Shown here piece by piece: positions 1-8,611 of a stretch of DNA of 64,000 bases. The DNA is from Rossellomorea sp. SC111 (lineage in GTDB: Bacteria > Bacillota > Bacilli > Bacillales > Bacillaceae_B). The stretch's first letter is position 1. Each line of letters opens with the position of its first letter. The stretch spans positions 75,031-139,030 of the forward strand of contig NZ_JANIOC010000011.1 in the NCBI RefSeq assembly GCF_024733565.1. Direction: 5' to 3'. The translations under genes and the position numbers were made by a program. The notes beneath the pieces were generated by a model, which made no database searches, was not told the origin of the DNA, and saw only the letters and a program-made list of their open reading frames with translations.

Positions 1-861
1 CAATATGGCGAATAAAGTCAGTGGGACGACCACAAGCATCGGACGCAAGAAGATCTGCTGAATATTGATGGCGATCGTTGCCGCCCATTCATTCGTTTCA
101 GAGAAATAAACCGGAATGGGTTCCATGATGCCGAAGTTGGCGATTTTCAAACCTCCAAGACACATATGGAGAATGCCGAGTTGAATGAGCAGGGCAAGCG
201 TCTGAGAAACCTGTTCTGAAAATAATACGATCGAGTGCCTTCTGAACTGAGGCAGCAGATGCTGTTTGAACAGGTGTAATCTACCTGCACCAATCGTCCG
301 TGACACTTGGATGAAGTCATTTCCCATAAAAAGCTTCATCTCTTCTCCTAAGTAGATTCCGAGAGACGGGACTGTCACTGCCGCAATCGCAATCACTTGA
401 ATGAAGAAGTACCGGTTGGAAGGGAGGATCTCTGAATGAAATGCACCTTCTAGTGGAACCAGAAGCGCAAATACGATGATGACCAGGGGGATATATTGAA
501 ATGACTCCCCCAGCCCTTTAATGAATCTACCAACAAACGCAGGTAGGAATGTGTACATTACTGAAAAGAAAAAGCCCAGTACCATTCGCAATAACGCAAT
601 GGCGAGCGCAGCAAAGATAGTATATTTCGCTCCGACTACTAATAGCAGCAGAAAGTTTCTCCCGAGTTTATCACTCCCGAGAGGAGGCATTTCGCCAGGC
701 GTGAACGGCGGGGCCGCTATCACTCTTCCATTTTCATCCGAGAGATAGTCCACCACTTCATCATAATCGGGGTTCATTACAGGAACCAGGAAACTGACAA
801 CAGTGAAGGCAATCAGCAAAAGGATGGGAAATGCCAATCGTTTGACCATCCATCTATTCAT
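1..861 (-). CDS. Peptide-type ABC transporter permease (DppC/OppC-like), 3' end outside window
   Basis: Open minus-strand frame of 287 codons that runs off the left edge without a stop. The start (ATG at 861) overlaps the stop of the upstream permease by 8 bases, so the two are translationally coupled. The product has several hydrophobic segments and a cytoplasmic loop of the form G-E-E-M-K ... S-R-T-I-G-A-G, which matches the EAA loop that contacts the ATPase in binding-protein-dependent permeases. It is probably the second permease of an oligopeptide, dipeptide or nickel importer. The substrate cannot be read from this sequence, and the ATPase and binding-protein genes are not in the window. 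Confidence 0.75.
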   Translation of the reverse strand, partial: MNRWMVKRLAFPILLLIAFTVVSFLVPVMNPDYDEVVDYLSDENGRVIAAPPFTPGEMPPLGSDKLGRNFLLLLVVGAKYTIFAALAIALLRMVLGFFFSVMYTFLPAFVGRFIKGLGESFQYIPLVIIVFALLVPLEGAFHSEILPSNRYFFIQVIAIAAVTVPSLGIYLGEEMKLFMGNDFIQVSRTIGAGRLHLFKQHLLPQFRRHSIVLFSEQVSQTLALLIQLGILHMCLGGLKIANFGIMEPIPVYFSETNEWAATIAINIQQIFLRPMLVVVPLTLFAIL

Positions 862-1738
862 TCTGCGCCCCTCCTTTCTGCCATTTTGATAGAATCACTG
901 ATCCAATCGTAAACACGATAAAGAACGGAACAAATATGAGTAACATCCCCAGGAAGAATGCAGCAGGAGAACTCGACGCTGTCCGCAATAATGTCTGCAT
1001 AAATCCATTGATGTTAAATAGAAGTTCAATGATCAATAGATTGGAAAGCATCAGTAAAAAAATCGGCTTCAAATGAAAGAAGAAGTGAACCCAGACATTC
1101 CGGAACAGATGATGCCAAACCGTATAGGCCTTTCTGAATCCTTTCGAATAAGAAAATTCCACATACGGTTTGCTTTCTTCTTCCTTAAGTTGAAACAAAA
1201 ACTGCTTTAACAAAAAGACAACAGGCAGTACAGATAAGCAAAGAATCGGCAAAAAGTAAATCCGATCTTCACCCAGGGCATAAATATCGAACACGAGCAG
1301 GTTCGTCTTTTTGAATAACCAGATGATGAAAAGCTGAAATAATACCACAATGAACACATCCGGCAACGCATCAAGGATATTGACGATCTTGGTCGAGAAT
1401 CGATACGCTTTCCGGGGCAATAACATGAGGGCATAACTAAAGAGCACTGCCAGGCAGATCGCTAAGAAAAATGAACTAAAAAGAATGATAAAGGAGTATG
1501 AATACGTATTAGAAAAGACCTCGGTGATGCTATATTGCTTATTCCCATCTCCCCAATAGATATAGATGGACGATGGATGCATGATTTCAATCCATGTTTG
1601 CTGCAGGCGGTCACGATAGGCGGCCAGATTTACCAGGAGCTCTGTATCATATGCAAGCAGCGAACCAATCCCGCTTAGTAAGTACAACCCCAACACAACT
1701 ACCAGAAAATGAAAGGGAGTCTCCAGGGCCCTTTTCAT
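854..1738 (-). CDS. Peptide-type ABC transporter permease (DppB/OppB-like)
   Basis: About 294 residues with an N-terminal membrane segment, a large external loop and five or so further membrane spans, the layout of the DppB/OppB permease family. An EAA-type loop is visible near the middle (Y-S-K-G-F-R-K-A-Y). The ATG at 1738 is preferred over the TTG 8 codons upstream because GGAGTGA lies just before it. It pairs with the overlapping DppC-like gene. Divergence from the better known Opp/Dpp proteins is considerable, so the family call rests on topology and operon pairing. Confidence 0.7.
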   Translation of the reverse strand: MKRALETPFHFLVVVLGLYLLSGIGSLLAYDTELLVNLAAYRDRLQQTWIEIMHPSSIYIYWGDGNKQYSITEVFSNTYSYSFIILFSSFFLAICLAVLFSYALMLLPRKAYRFSTKIVNILDALPDVFIVVLFQLFIIWLFKKTNLLVFDIYALGEDRIYFLPILCLSVLPVVFLLKQFLFQLKEEESKPYVEFSYSKGFRKAYTVWHHLFRNVWVHFFFHLKPIFLLMLSNLLIIELLFNINGFMQTLLRTASSSPAAFFLGMLLIFVPFFIVFTIGSVILSKWQKGGAQNE

Positions 1739-1858
1739 AAAATCACTCCAATCCATTTCCAAATTGATACAATTTTACTATAATTATGTTACAATACTGC
1801 AATATAATTGTAAACACAATTCTGAAAATGAATGGTTCGCATCAGAATCAACCATAAT

Positions 1859-1889
1859 AAAAAACTTGAGGAAATCTCCTCAAGTTTTT
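1859..1889 (-). terminator. Intrinsic terminator
   Basis: The stem AACTTGAGGA / TCCTCAAGTT with a 4-base loop is followed by a T run on the minus strand. It lies 27 bases past the stop of the peroxidase remnant and separates it from the permease operon. Confidence 0.8.
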
Positions 1890-1915
1890 ATCAATAACCT
1901 GATTTCTTACAAGCA

Positions 1916-2246
1916 TTAATCAAGGGACCTTACATAATCGGCTATCTTTGACAGTTCGATCTGACTGAGTTCCGATTTCCCATCATATTGATGACGCTCA
2001 ATCGACTCTTCAATTGTCTTGGCACTTCCATCATGCAGATATGGACCAGTCGCCCACACCCCTACAATACCTGGTGTGTCAAAGCTTTTTCCATCACGTG
2101 GATTCGTGAAGTCCGCCCTCGCGTCACCTTTAGTTGACACGTCATACTGGTTGGATGTCCCGATATCATGTAGATAGTCGGTCACACCCTAGTAGGAGTG
2201 AAGATGCCAAAACGGATGCGGATAATACTTTCCATGGTCTATTCAT
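1916..2246 (-). pseudogene. Cytochrome c peroxidase-like lipoprotein, internally deleted remnant
   Basis: Two pieces of one gene remain. From ATG at 2246 a 26-residue frame encodes a lipoprotein signal peptide (MNRPWKVL... with lipobox LLLGC) and then stops. In another frame, 2185 to 1916 encodes 89 residues resembling the C-terminal haem domain of di-haem cytochrome c peroxidase/MauG proteins (TPGIVGVWATGPYLHDGSA, then E-S-I-E-R-H). The whole middle, including both CxxCH haem motifs, is absent. A deletion plus frame change fits best. The fragment ends at its own terminator. Two Fur-like boxes lie just upstream, so the ancestral gene may have been iron regulated. Confidence 0.75.
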
Positions 2247-2280
2247 TCTATGTAGCCACTCTCAACGTTCACGAACCATT

Positions 2281-2335
2281 CGAGAATGATTCTCATTACT
2301 GTTTATCATTATAGTGTAATTGAGAATGAATCTCA
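2281..2335. promoter_or_regulatory. Two Fur-like boxes between divergent genes
   Basis: CGAGAATGATTCTCA (2281-2295) and TGAGAATGAATCTCA (2321-2335) each match the Firmicute Fur 7-1-7 pattern TGATAATNATTATCA closely, allowing the G/C variants common in Bacillus. They sit between the peroxidase remnant (minus) and the VC0807-like gene (plus) and could control either. Confidence 0.65.
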
Positions 2336-2454
2336 ATAATAATTTAAAAAAAGAAATCGATTTCACTTTCCTCAAACCAAAACCCATTTATTTGAAACTT
2401 TATTATTTCGAGAATCGTATTCTTACTATACAAAACATAGGAAGAGTGATAGTA

Positions 2455-3117
2455 GTGAAGAAAAATATTGTACTATTGGATCTGATGATTTATGTGGCGC
2501 TCCCTCTATTTGTGTGGAATATCATGAGGGATTACACCGGAGATTATTACGCAATGCTCCTTTCTTCAGTTCCAGGAATCATTTATACCATCTACCGATT
2601 CATCGAGATGAAGAAATTGAATACATTCGGCCTGTTCATTCTTTTTACATTAATTGTCGGTACGCTGATTGACGTTCTCGCTGGTTCATCCATTCAGCTT
2701 CTTTGGAATAATGTCTATTACGCTGCTGGAATTAGTTTGTTTTTCTTGGTGACGATGATCATCGGAAGACCCATCACCTTATATTTCGGTCTCGATTTCG
2801 CAGAGCTTCAAGGCTATGACCGTGCTTTTAGTAAGCGACTCTATCACAAGAAGCCTTTATATATCTTGTTCCAACTGATCACGCTCTGCTTCGCCTTGAG
2901 GAGCGGAATCCTCGCCATCGTGAAGACATGGCTCATTATGGAGTATGGCGTAGAGGCGTTTGATAAAGGGATTATTCTGCGCCAGGCATTCAGCTGGATC
3001 ATGACCGGAGTCACCGTGGCCGGATTTTTCTATATCGGGAAAATCATAAAGGACTCGCCTCATTTGGTTAAAGAAGTGCAGGATGAACTTCATGAAGAAA
3101 ACACGGATGCCGTATAG
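2455..3117 (+). CDS. VC0807-like multi-pass membrane protein
   Basis: 220 residues with six or so hydrophobic segments. The profile and motifs such as V-P-G-I-I-Y-T-I-Y-R and I-G-R-P-I-T-L-Y resemble the VC0807/DUF family of bacterial inner-membrane proteins of unknown function. The GTG at 2455 is chosen because AGGAAGAGTG precedes it. A longer in-frame extension to 2320 would run through the Fur boxes and has no ribosome site. The divergent Fur boxes suggest iron-responsive expression. No catalytic motif is visible. Confidence 0.65.
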   Translation: MKKNIVLLDLMIYVALPLFVWNIMRDYTGDYYAMLLSSVPGIIYTIYRFIEMKKLNTFGLFILFTLIVGTLIDVLAGSSIQLLWNNVYYAAGISLFFLVTMIIGRPITLYFGLDFAELQGYDRAFSKRLYHKKPLYILFQLITLCFALRSGILAIVKTWLIMEYGVEAFDKGIILRQAFSWIMTGVTVAGFFYIGKIIKDSPHLVKEVQDELHEENTDAV

Positions 3118-3224
3118 CCGACTGGATGTTTCTGCCTTCAGACCTCTGTCTTGTTCCAATCCTATAGAACATTGTGAATATTTTTCCTATAATGGATAAT
3201 AAAATGTTTACTCCGAGGTGTACT

Positions 3225-4475
3225 ATGATTGAAGGTAAATTGATTAAATTTCATCGGGAAGAATCAGGATTGACCCAGGAGCAGCTTGCACAGGGGATCT
3301 GTTCCACCACGCATCTAAGTAAAATCGAAAGGGGTATCACAGAGTACTCAAGTGAAATCACCGATTTACTTGCTAAAAGGCTCGGAGTAGATATGGTAGC
3401 GGAGCGTTCGCGATATGAATCCCTCCGGCATACATTAACCGTCTGGAATGATGCGATCATTATGATCCGGGCCCATGAAATCCATCAGCTCAAATCAGAA
3501 ATAGAACAAGAGCCTTTGCGGTTTTTATCCGATTTCTTTGTTCAATACCATTTATTATTAGCACGATATCATCTGTTCTTGGATAACCCTTCAAAAGCAA
3601 AGGAGATCTTGAACATATTTAAGAATAAACAGGACTCCCTTTCCCCCTATGAGCACAACTTATTACAGCATGTGAGAGGAATCTACTATTATTCAACGAG
3701 AAAATTCGACTGCTGCATCCAAGCCTTGAAGCAGATAGATGACGAATACCCGAATGCTGAATATTATTTTCATCTGGCAACAGCCTATCATTCCATTCAT
3801 TCAAATACGTTCGCCTATTATTACGGCCAAAGGGCACTGCAGTTTTTTCAAAAATCATTAAACATCCTCAGAGTCATTGATTCTGAAATTCTCATATTAA
3901 TTCAATTGAACGCGAAAGAACCTTTCGATATGGAACAGACCAAACAACAATATGATAAGCTCCTAAGAGTCTGTGAATCTGTCAACTCGATGGAAAGGGC
4001 ACATAAAATCCATAATAACCTGGGATTCGAATATTTCCGCAGAAAACGATATGAGGAATCGAAGGAATCGTATGAAAAAGCACTGGCACTGACGAACGGG
4101 AAAACCCCAGCTTCTTCTTATTTAGTCACCCTCAGCGGCTACATCCTTTCCTGTATGAAAGGGTGCCTGCTTCCTAAATCAGAGCTCATTCAATTGGCAC
4201 GCAAAGGACTGAAAATGGCTGAAGAGAATCAGGATCCCACCTATGCATTCTTTGAAATTTACCTCCTCACCCTGAAAGAAAATGAGGAAGACCTTTATAC
4301 ATATATCGAAAAGTCCGCCCTTCCTCACTTCAAGAGTACAGGAAATCAGTTAATGTATCAGCATTATGAAAGACAACTCTTTCTGTATTATGTCAAATCC
4401 GGCCAAACGGAAAAAGGATTCCAACTGGCATCCGAAAAGATGACAAATGAAATCAGCTATTATGAATTGGAATGA
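3225..4475 (+). CDS. HTH-XRE/TPR transcriptional regulator, RRNPP-like
   Basis: 416 residues. Residues about 5-60 form a helix-turn-helix of the XRE type (E-S-G-L-T-Q-E-Q-L-A ... S-K-I-E-R-G). The rest is alpha-helical with tetratricopeptide-like repeats (for example N-N-L-G-F-E-Y-F-R-R-K-R-Y-E-E-S). This is the architecture of PlcR/NprR/Rap-type regulators that bind small signalling peptides. ATG at 3225 follows GAGGTG. Whether a cognate peptide exists is unknown. The only small gene downstream encodes a two-span membrane protein, which is not a typical pro-peptide. Confidence 0.75.
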   Translation: MIEGKLIKFHREESGLTQEQLAQGICSTTHLSKIERGITEYSSEITDLLAKRLGVDMVAERSRYESLRHTLTVWNDAIIMIRAHEIHQLKSEIEQEPLRFLSDFFVQYHLLLARYHLFLDNPSKAKEILNIFKNKQDSLSPYEHNLLQHVRGIYYYSTRKFDCCIQALKQIDDEYPNAEYYFHLATAYHSIHSNTFAYYYGQRALQFFQKSLNILRVIDSEILILIQLNAKEPFDMEQTKQQYDKLLRVCESVNSMERAHKIHNNLGFEYFRRKRYEESKESYEKALALTNGKTPASSYLVTLSGYILSCMKGCLLPKSELIQLARKGLKMAEENQDPTYAFFEIYLLTLKENEEDLYTYIEKSALPHFKSTGNQLMYQHYERQLFLYYVKSGQTEKGFQLASEKMTNEISYYELE

Positions 4476-4563
4476 TACCCCTAAAATAAGTAAGTTAAAA
4501 AATATTGGATTCAACTTCCCGTTCCCTCCTTCATATACTATCGATGAGAGGAGGCATCACACC

Positions 4564-4749
4564 ATGGATCGATTTATTCTTTTGTTAGTAGCTGGTATTC
4601 TTTCCGGTTTCGCATTGTTAAAGGTTCCACTTGACGGCACATTTTTAGAAAGCGTTTCCCCTGTAACAGACATCATCGGTATTTTAGCTATTCTCGTGTT
4701 CTCGCTGTTCCTCATATTTAAAGGGGTTATGGCCGTGCTAGGTAAGTGA
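4564..4749 (+). CDS. Small two-span membrane protein, unknown
   Basis: 61 residues that are nearly all hydrophobic: one span at about residues 3-22, a short polar loop (L-D-G-T-F-L-E-S), and a second span at about 33-57 ending K-G-V-M-A-V-L-G-K. GAGAGGAGG precedes the ATG, and a terminator follows directly. A likely promoter (TATACT -10) lies between it and the upstream regulator, so it is probably its own unit. Not recognised. Confidence 0.65.
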   Translation: MDRFILLLVAGILSGFALLKVPLDGTFLESVSPVTDIIGILAILVFSLFLIFKGVMAVLGK

Positions 4750-4756
4750 GTTTGAG

Positions 4757-4784
4757 AGACCCGGAGTGATTTCGGGTCTTTTTT
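4757..4784 (+). terminator. Intrinsic terminator
   Basis: AGACCCG / CGGGTCT stem followed by six T, 7 bases after the stop of the small membrane protein. It also abuts the end of the convergent acetyltransferase gene. Confidence 0.85.
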
Positions 4785-5574
4785 AATTGGATGAAGGAAA
4801 CCAGATATCCAAGAGCTCATTGTACCTTTCCCCGTCTATTTTCTCTTTTGTCACTTTTCCAGCTTCCCACCGGGTAAAGGATTTGTCCGTCAAGGTGACG
4901 CTTCCGTCATTTATCCGCTTTGTCAGTAGAGGATGTTTATTGAAAGGGGAGTCAGAATGCTCTTCTACCGTGACGCGTACGCTCTCCAATCTGCTTACAT
5001 CACTTATGGTCTCCCCAGTATCAAATGCATATCCGATTCTCCAATCGGTGTCCTTATGCTTCAACTTTAGTTCTAATTGATAATGGCCATGTGCGGTGTG
5101 ACACTCTCTGATCCTGAATTCTCCATTGGAGGAAGAGACCGTTTCTCCTGATAATGGTACAGGTTTCAATGGAATATTCCCTCCGAAGCCTCCATCCACG
5201 ATATAAAGTTGATTCTCATGTTGGACGAGAATGGCGACATGTGTCCTTCCCATGTTACCGAATTCTCCTGTCGCAGCATCATAGACAATCCCCTGAATAA
5301 GGGAAGCTTCGAATTGGTTCTTTTTGAGGAATAAGTAAAGAAGTGAATTTAATTCGTAACACAGACCTCCCTCTTTCCTGACGAGCATTTTATCTATGAG
5401 GTTCTCCTTGGTCATTTCCTTTGTTCGTTTTTCAATAATGCATACATTCTCGAATGGTATAGTATGGGCCATTTTTTCTAAAATGCTGTCCAAGTCGTTA
5501 AAGGTCAGGGGACTCGAGGTTGAAAAATGAATTCTGTCGCGGAATCGTTTGTCAAGATTGTTGATGACGGGCAC
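4783..5574 (-). CDS. nat: Arylamine N-acetyltransferase
   Basis: 263 residues of the NAT family, which transfers acetyl from acetyl-CoA to arylamines or hydrazines by a ping-pong mechanism. The catalytic triad is visible: Cys72 in R-K-E-G-G-L-C-Y-E-L-N, His112 in R-T-H-V-A-I-L-V, and Asp127 in I-V-D-G-G-F-G-G. Length agrees with bacterial NATs (about 250-280). The GTG start has GAGAGGAA crowding it, which is close but acceptable. It is a single gene converging on the small membrane protein. The physiological substrate is unknown. Confidence 0.9.
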   Translation of the reverse strand: MPVINNLDKRFRDRIHFSTSSPLTFNDLDSILEKMAHTIPFENVCIIEKRTKEMTKENLIDKMLVRKEGGLCYELNSLLYLFLKKNQFEASLIQGIVYDAATGEFGNMGRTHVAILVQHENQLYIVDGGFGGNIPLKPVPLSGETVSSSNGEFRIRECHTAHGHYQLELKLKHKDTDWRIGYAFDTGETISDVSRLESVRVTVEEHSDSPFNKHPLLTKRINDGSVTLTDKSFTRWEAGKVTKEKIDGERYNELLDIWFPSSN

Positions 5575-5813
5575 TTCCTCTCTCGGTGGTTATTCTTTTA
5601 AGTTTATCTGCTTCACCTGACATATTCAAGGTGACAGAAAAGGCGTGAATCCCAATTCCCCCGATCCTGATGGTGCCTCAACAGATTCCGCTTCAGCTTA
5701 ATTCCCTTATGGATAAGAAGACGTAATCTCTATACAGCCCGACTCATCCAAAGGGACCGACTTATTCGAACACCGGTAAGGAAGCGAATCCACTTTTACC
5801 ATACACCCTTTAG

Positions 5814-5825
5814 GAGGGACGGACC
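5814..5825. repeat. Half-site of the GAGGGACGGACC repeat family
   Basis: GAGGGACGGACC, which reads GGTCCGTCCCTC on the minus strand, directly abuts the TGA stop of sqhC. No second arm is found nearby. Confidence 0.8.
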
Positions 5826-7694
5826 TCAACCGTATTTCTCCTTGTAACGGCTGAGTGTGATCAGTGGCCATATCCACCCGTAGCTATGGTAATGGACGTA
5901 GAAATTCCCCGGGAGCCCGACACCTGTAGGATATGTGTTGGCAACGCCATCAGTCACTCCATTCATTAAGTCAAGAAGTGCCATCATACCAAGATCGATG
6001 GCAGGTGTCGGTTTGTCTTCGAGACAGATGAGTGCCTCCAGTGCCCATGCCGTTTGGGATGGAGTACTGAAAGGAAGGGGCACGAACGCCTTTTTTTGGT
6101 CACTGTAACACGACTCACCCCACCCCCCGTTTGTTTGTTGGATGCTTTCCAACCAAATTTTGGCCTTTTGGAGATGTGGATCAGATGAAGATACCCCTAC
6201 TGCTTTCATTCCTGTGACGGCAGCCCACGTCCCATAGATATAGCAAACTCCCCATCGACCATACCAGGAACCTTCGTCCTGTTGCATGAGCTTCAGCCAC
6301 TGGATTCCCTTTTTTACCCTTGGATGCTCCTTTGTCATTCCCGCCCTTCCTCCCAGGAATTCCATGGCTCTCCCTGTTAAATCTGGCGTGGAAGGGTCGA
6401 TGGCAGCTGCTTCTGCTCCGTCCATCGGAAAAGAAGTGAGAATTGTTTTTGTCTTATTCTTTTCAAAAGCCGGCCAGCCTCCATCCCGGTTTTGCAATCC
6501 AAGTACCCATTCCATTCCCCGATCCCATGATGCCCGAATCGAAGGGTTCTCTGCAGCGGAATATGTGATGGCCCTGAGAGCCGCTGTCGTATCGTCTACA
6601 TCAGGATGGATACTGTTGCTTTCTGAGAATCCCCATCCACCAGGCTTCACCACGCTTTCGTATGCCCAGTCCCCATACTTGAAATGCTGCTTCTTGAGAA
6701 GATAATCCACTGATTTCTTTATAGAATTTTCCCCTGCACCCACTCCTGCTTCCTGCAGTGCATAGCTGATCAAAGCTGTATCCCAAACAGTAGAGGGGGA
6801 ATTCTGGACGTGGGTGCCATTCTTCGTTTCACATGCCATCCCTTTTAAGCCCTGTAACGCTTTTACAATGACGGGGTCACTCTTTTTATACCCTATGGCC
6901 AAGAGGGCATAAATCATATAGAAAGTCGAACTGAAATAACTGAGATACGTTCCGTCCCGCTCAATCCTCTGGAGCATGTATTCCATGGCAAACTGCCTGG
7001 CTTGCTGATGAAGATGGGCGGGAATGCTTGCAATCGCCTGTATGCCTTCTGTGATTTTCGACAATAGTCTCAACTCACGGTGGTTATATCCCGCATCGCT
7101 TAAAGAACGGGAAGAATCCAGCATATGCGGGGTGACGTTTGTTTTCAAAATAAACCGTCGATCTTTCAGCAACAACAATGGTGCAAGATGCCCTCGTGCA
7201 TAACTGCTTAAATCCCAAAAGCTCACCGGGAAGGTTTTTGGAAGCAACAAGAACTCAATGGGGATCGGCATAAGATGCTTCCAGTCGTATTGACCATGTA
7301 CCGCCAACATGAACTTTGTAATGGAATGCGCCTTATGAAATCCGCCGTTTCCCTCGATGAACCGTTCGGCTTTGCGAAGTCTTTCATCCCCCGGATCAAC
7401 CATGCCACTGAACTTCAAGGCAAAGGTTGCTTCGATGGTTGATGACAAGTTCCCTTCTCTCTCATCTTCAAAGAGCTTCCACGTCCCTTCACCTGACTGC
7501 AACGTCCAAAGTCGTTCAACCAGCATTCCGATGAGTTCATCCTCCCCTGTTTCCAGCGAACGTAGAAGGATGATCATATACGCATCGGTCATCACGCTGT
7601 TTTCAAAACAAAAGTGCCAGCTTCCATCTCCCCTTTGCATCGTCTTCAAATCGTGAATGAAACGATGGATCGTGCCCTCTATCTTTTTTTTCAT
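5826..7694 (-). CDS. sqhC: Squalene-hopene-type cyclase (sporulene/tetraprenyl-curcumene cyclase)
   Basis: About 622 residues, the usual length of the family. The class II terpene cyclase acid motif D-V-D-D-T-T is at about residues 366-371, and QW repeats (Q-N-R-D-G-G-W, Q-T-N-G-G-W-G-E) occur through both barrel domains. In B. subtilis the SqhC enzyme cyclises C35 terpenes to sporulenes in spores, and hopanoid synthesis is the alternative. Two adjacent ATGs (7697, 7694) follow GGGAGGA. The second has the better spacing. Transcribed alone, with a repeat half-site right after the stop. Confidence 0.92.
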   Translation of the reverse strand: MKKKIEGTIHRFIHDLKTMQRGDGSWHFCFENSVMTDAYMIILLRSLETGEDELIGMLVERLWTLQSGEGTWKLFEDEREGNLSSTIEATFALKFSGMVDPGDERLRKAERFIEGNGGFHKAHSITKFMLAVHGQYDWKHLMPIPIEFLLLPKTFPVSFWDLSSYARGHLAPLLLLKDRRFILKTNVTPHMLDSSRSLSDAGYNHRELRLLSKITEGIQAIASIPAHLHQQARQFAMEYMLQRIERDGTYLSYFSSTFYMIYALLAIGYKKSDPVIVKALQGLKGMACETKNGTHVQNSPSTVWDTALISYALQEAGVGAGENSIKKSVDYLLKKQHFKYGDWAYESVVKPGGWGFSESNSIHPDVDDTTAALRAITYSAAENPSIRASWDRGMEWVLGLQNRDGGWPAFEKNKTKTILTSFPMDGAEAAAIDPSTPDLTGRAMEFLGGRAGMTKEHPRVKKGIQWLKLMQQDEGSWYGRWGVCYIYGTWAAVTGMKAVGVSSSDPHLQKAKIWLESIQQTNGGWGESCYSDQKKAFVPLPFSTPSQTAWALEALICLEDKPTPAIDLGMMALLDLMNGVTDGVANTYPTGVGLPGNFYVHYHSYGWIWPLITLSRYKEKYG

Positions 7695-7769
7695 CATGTG
7701 TCCTCCCGGATATCATCTCTGTTGTTATGTATATGAGAAGAACGCAGGTGCTAGTAGTGTGAAGCAAAG

Positions 7770-7806
7770 AAGAGCCTGCCCCCGGTTTCCCGGCAGGCAG
7801 GCTCTT
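7770..7806 (-). terminator. Intrinsic terminator-like hairpin
   Basis: AGAGCCTGCC / GGCAGGCTCT stem at the end of the DUF2161 gene. On the minus strand it is followed by TTCTTTG, a weak T tract. Confidence 0.65.
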
Positions 7807-8521
7807 ACTGGTTCTCTTCTATTTTCCGTGAATAATAACTCACAAGCTCGGGATAATCCTGCATTTCCTTCCTGCCTGTTTCCGTGATTTGATACACACC
7901 CCTTTTTATCCTCTCGAACCAACGGTAGTAATTCTTCTGAAGGATGGACGGGGTCTTGTCACCGGTTCCAAGCTTTGCCAGGTTTTTCGGAGACATGGGC
8001 CCTTTTTTCTCAAGGCAGCAGGCGATGTGTATGCAGCTCTCCTTATAGGCGGTCATGATCTTCGTTTTATTGCTTCCACCCACATTATAATCCGCACTGC
8101 GCCCTTCGATCTCTTTGATCAGGGACGCCCGCTTCTTTTTACTGTTCGTCATGACCTTCTTCCGGTCAAATGCTCCCGGATGAAGAACAAAATCAAGCTT
8201 GGGGGTCTTTGTCGTGAATGAAACGGTGATTAATCCAAGCTCAAGCCGCTTGATCAAATGGCGTATATCATTCCACCTTTTCGACCGGGTGCGCTTCGGT
8301 TTCGGGATCGCAATGTAAACAAAGTCCGTCAGCCTCTGGCGCTTCGTTGCCTGGATGAGAAGCTCTACATTCAAGGAAAGCTTCAATTCGACGATCACAA
8401 GCTCTCCCTCTTTCATCGCTGTCAGATCACAGTCTTTCACTTCACCGTTCACCTGATATCCCTGTTTATGAAAATGCTTCTGGATCGGTTGATAAAGATC
8501 CGATTCTTTCAGTTTCGTCAT
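7805..8521 (-). CDS. DUF2161 putative PD-(D/E)XK phosphodiesterase
   Basis: 238 residues. The N-terminal half carries a nuclease-like core: D-C-D-L-T-A ... E-L-V-I-V-E-L-K-L-S, where the D...ExK arrangement (about residues 31-47) matches PD-(D/E)XK folds. The C-terminal part is basic and ends with a winged-helix-like segment (K-R-G-V-Y-Q-I-T-E-T-G-R). DUF2161 proteins have no established function in Bacillus; DNA repair or nucleic-acid cleavage is a fold-based guess. ATG at 8521 follows AAAGG. Single gene with its own hairpin. Confidence 0.7.
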   Translation of the reverse strand: MTKLKESDLYQPIQKHFHKQGYQVNGEVKDCDLTAMKEGELVIVELKLSLNVELLIQATKRQRLTDFVYIAIPKPKRTRSKRWNDIRHLIKRLELGLITVSFTTKTPKLDFVLHPGAFDRKKVMTNSKKKRASLIKEIEGRSADYNVGGSNKTKIMTAYKESCIHIACCLEKKGPMSPKNLAKLGTGDKTPSILQKNYYRWFERIKRGVYQITETGRKEMQDYPELVSYYSRKIEENQ

Positions 8522-8611
8522 GGATAAAAAACCTTTCCGGGAAAAATTCTATAAGATAAAGTATAGACCATTGGAGAGATTTTTGCAGTTTGGGAGAAAA
8601 AGAGATTGCGG

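Noticed and set aside
521-748. 75-codon plus-strand frame near the left edge
   Set aside because: It is antisense to the DppC-like permease, which has a coupled start and a membrane-protein profile.
4564-4749. The 61-residue protein as a signalling pro-peptide for the RRNPP-like regulator
   Set aside because: It has two membrane spans, no Sec signal with a mature C-terminal pentapeptide, and a separate promoter-like region. The pairing cannot be supported.
5583-5813. Possible decayed gene between NAT and sqhC
   Set aside because: Short stretches look coding in different minus frames, but no frame stays open and no family was recognised.
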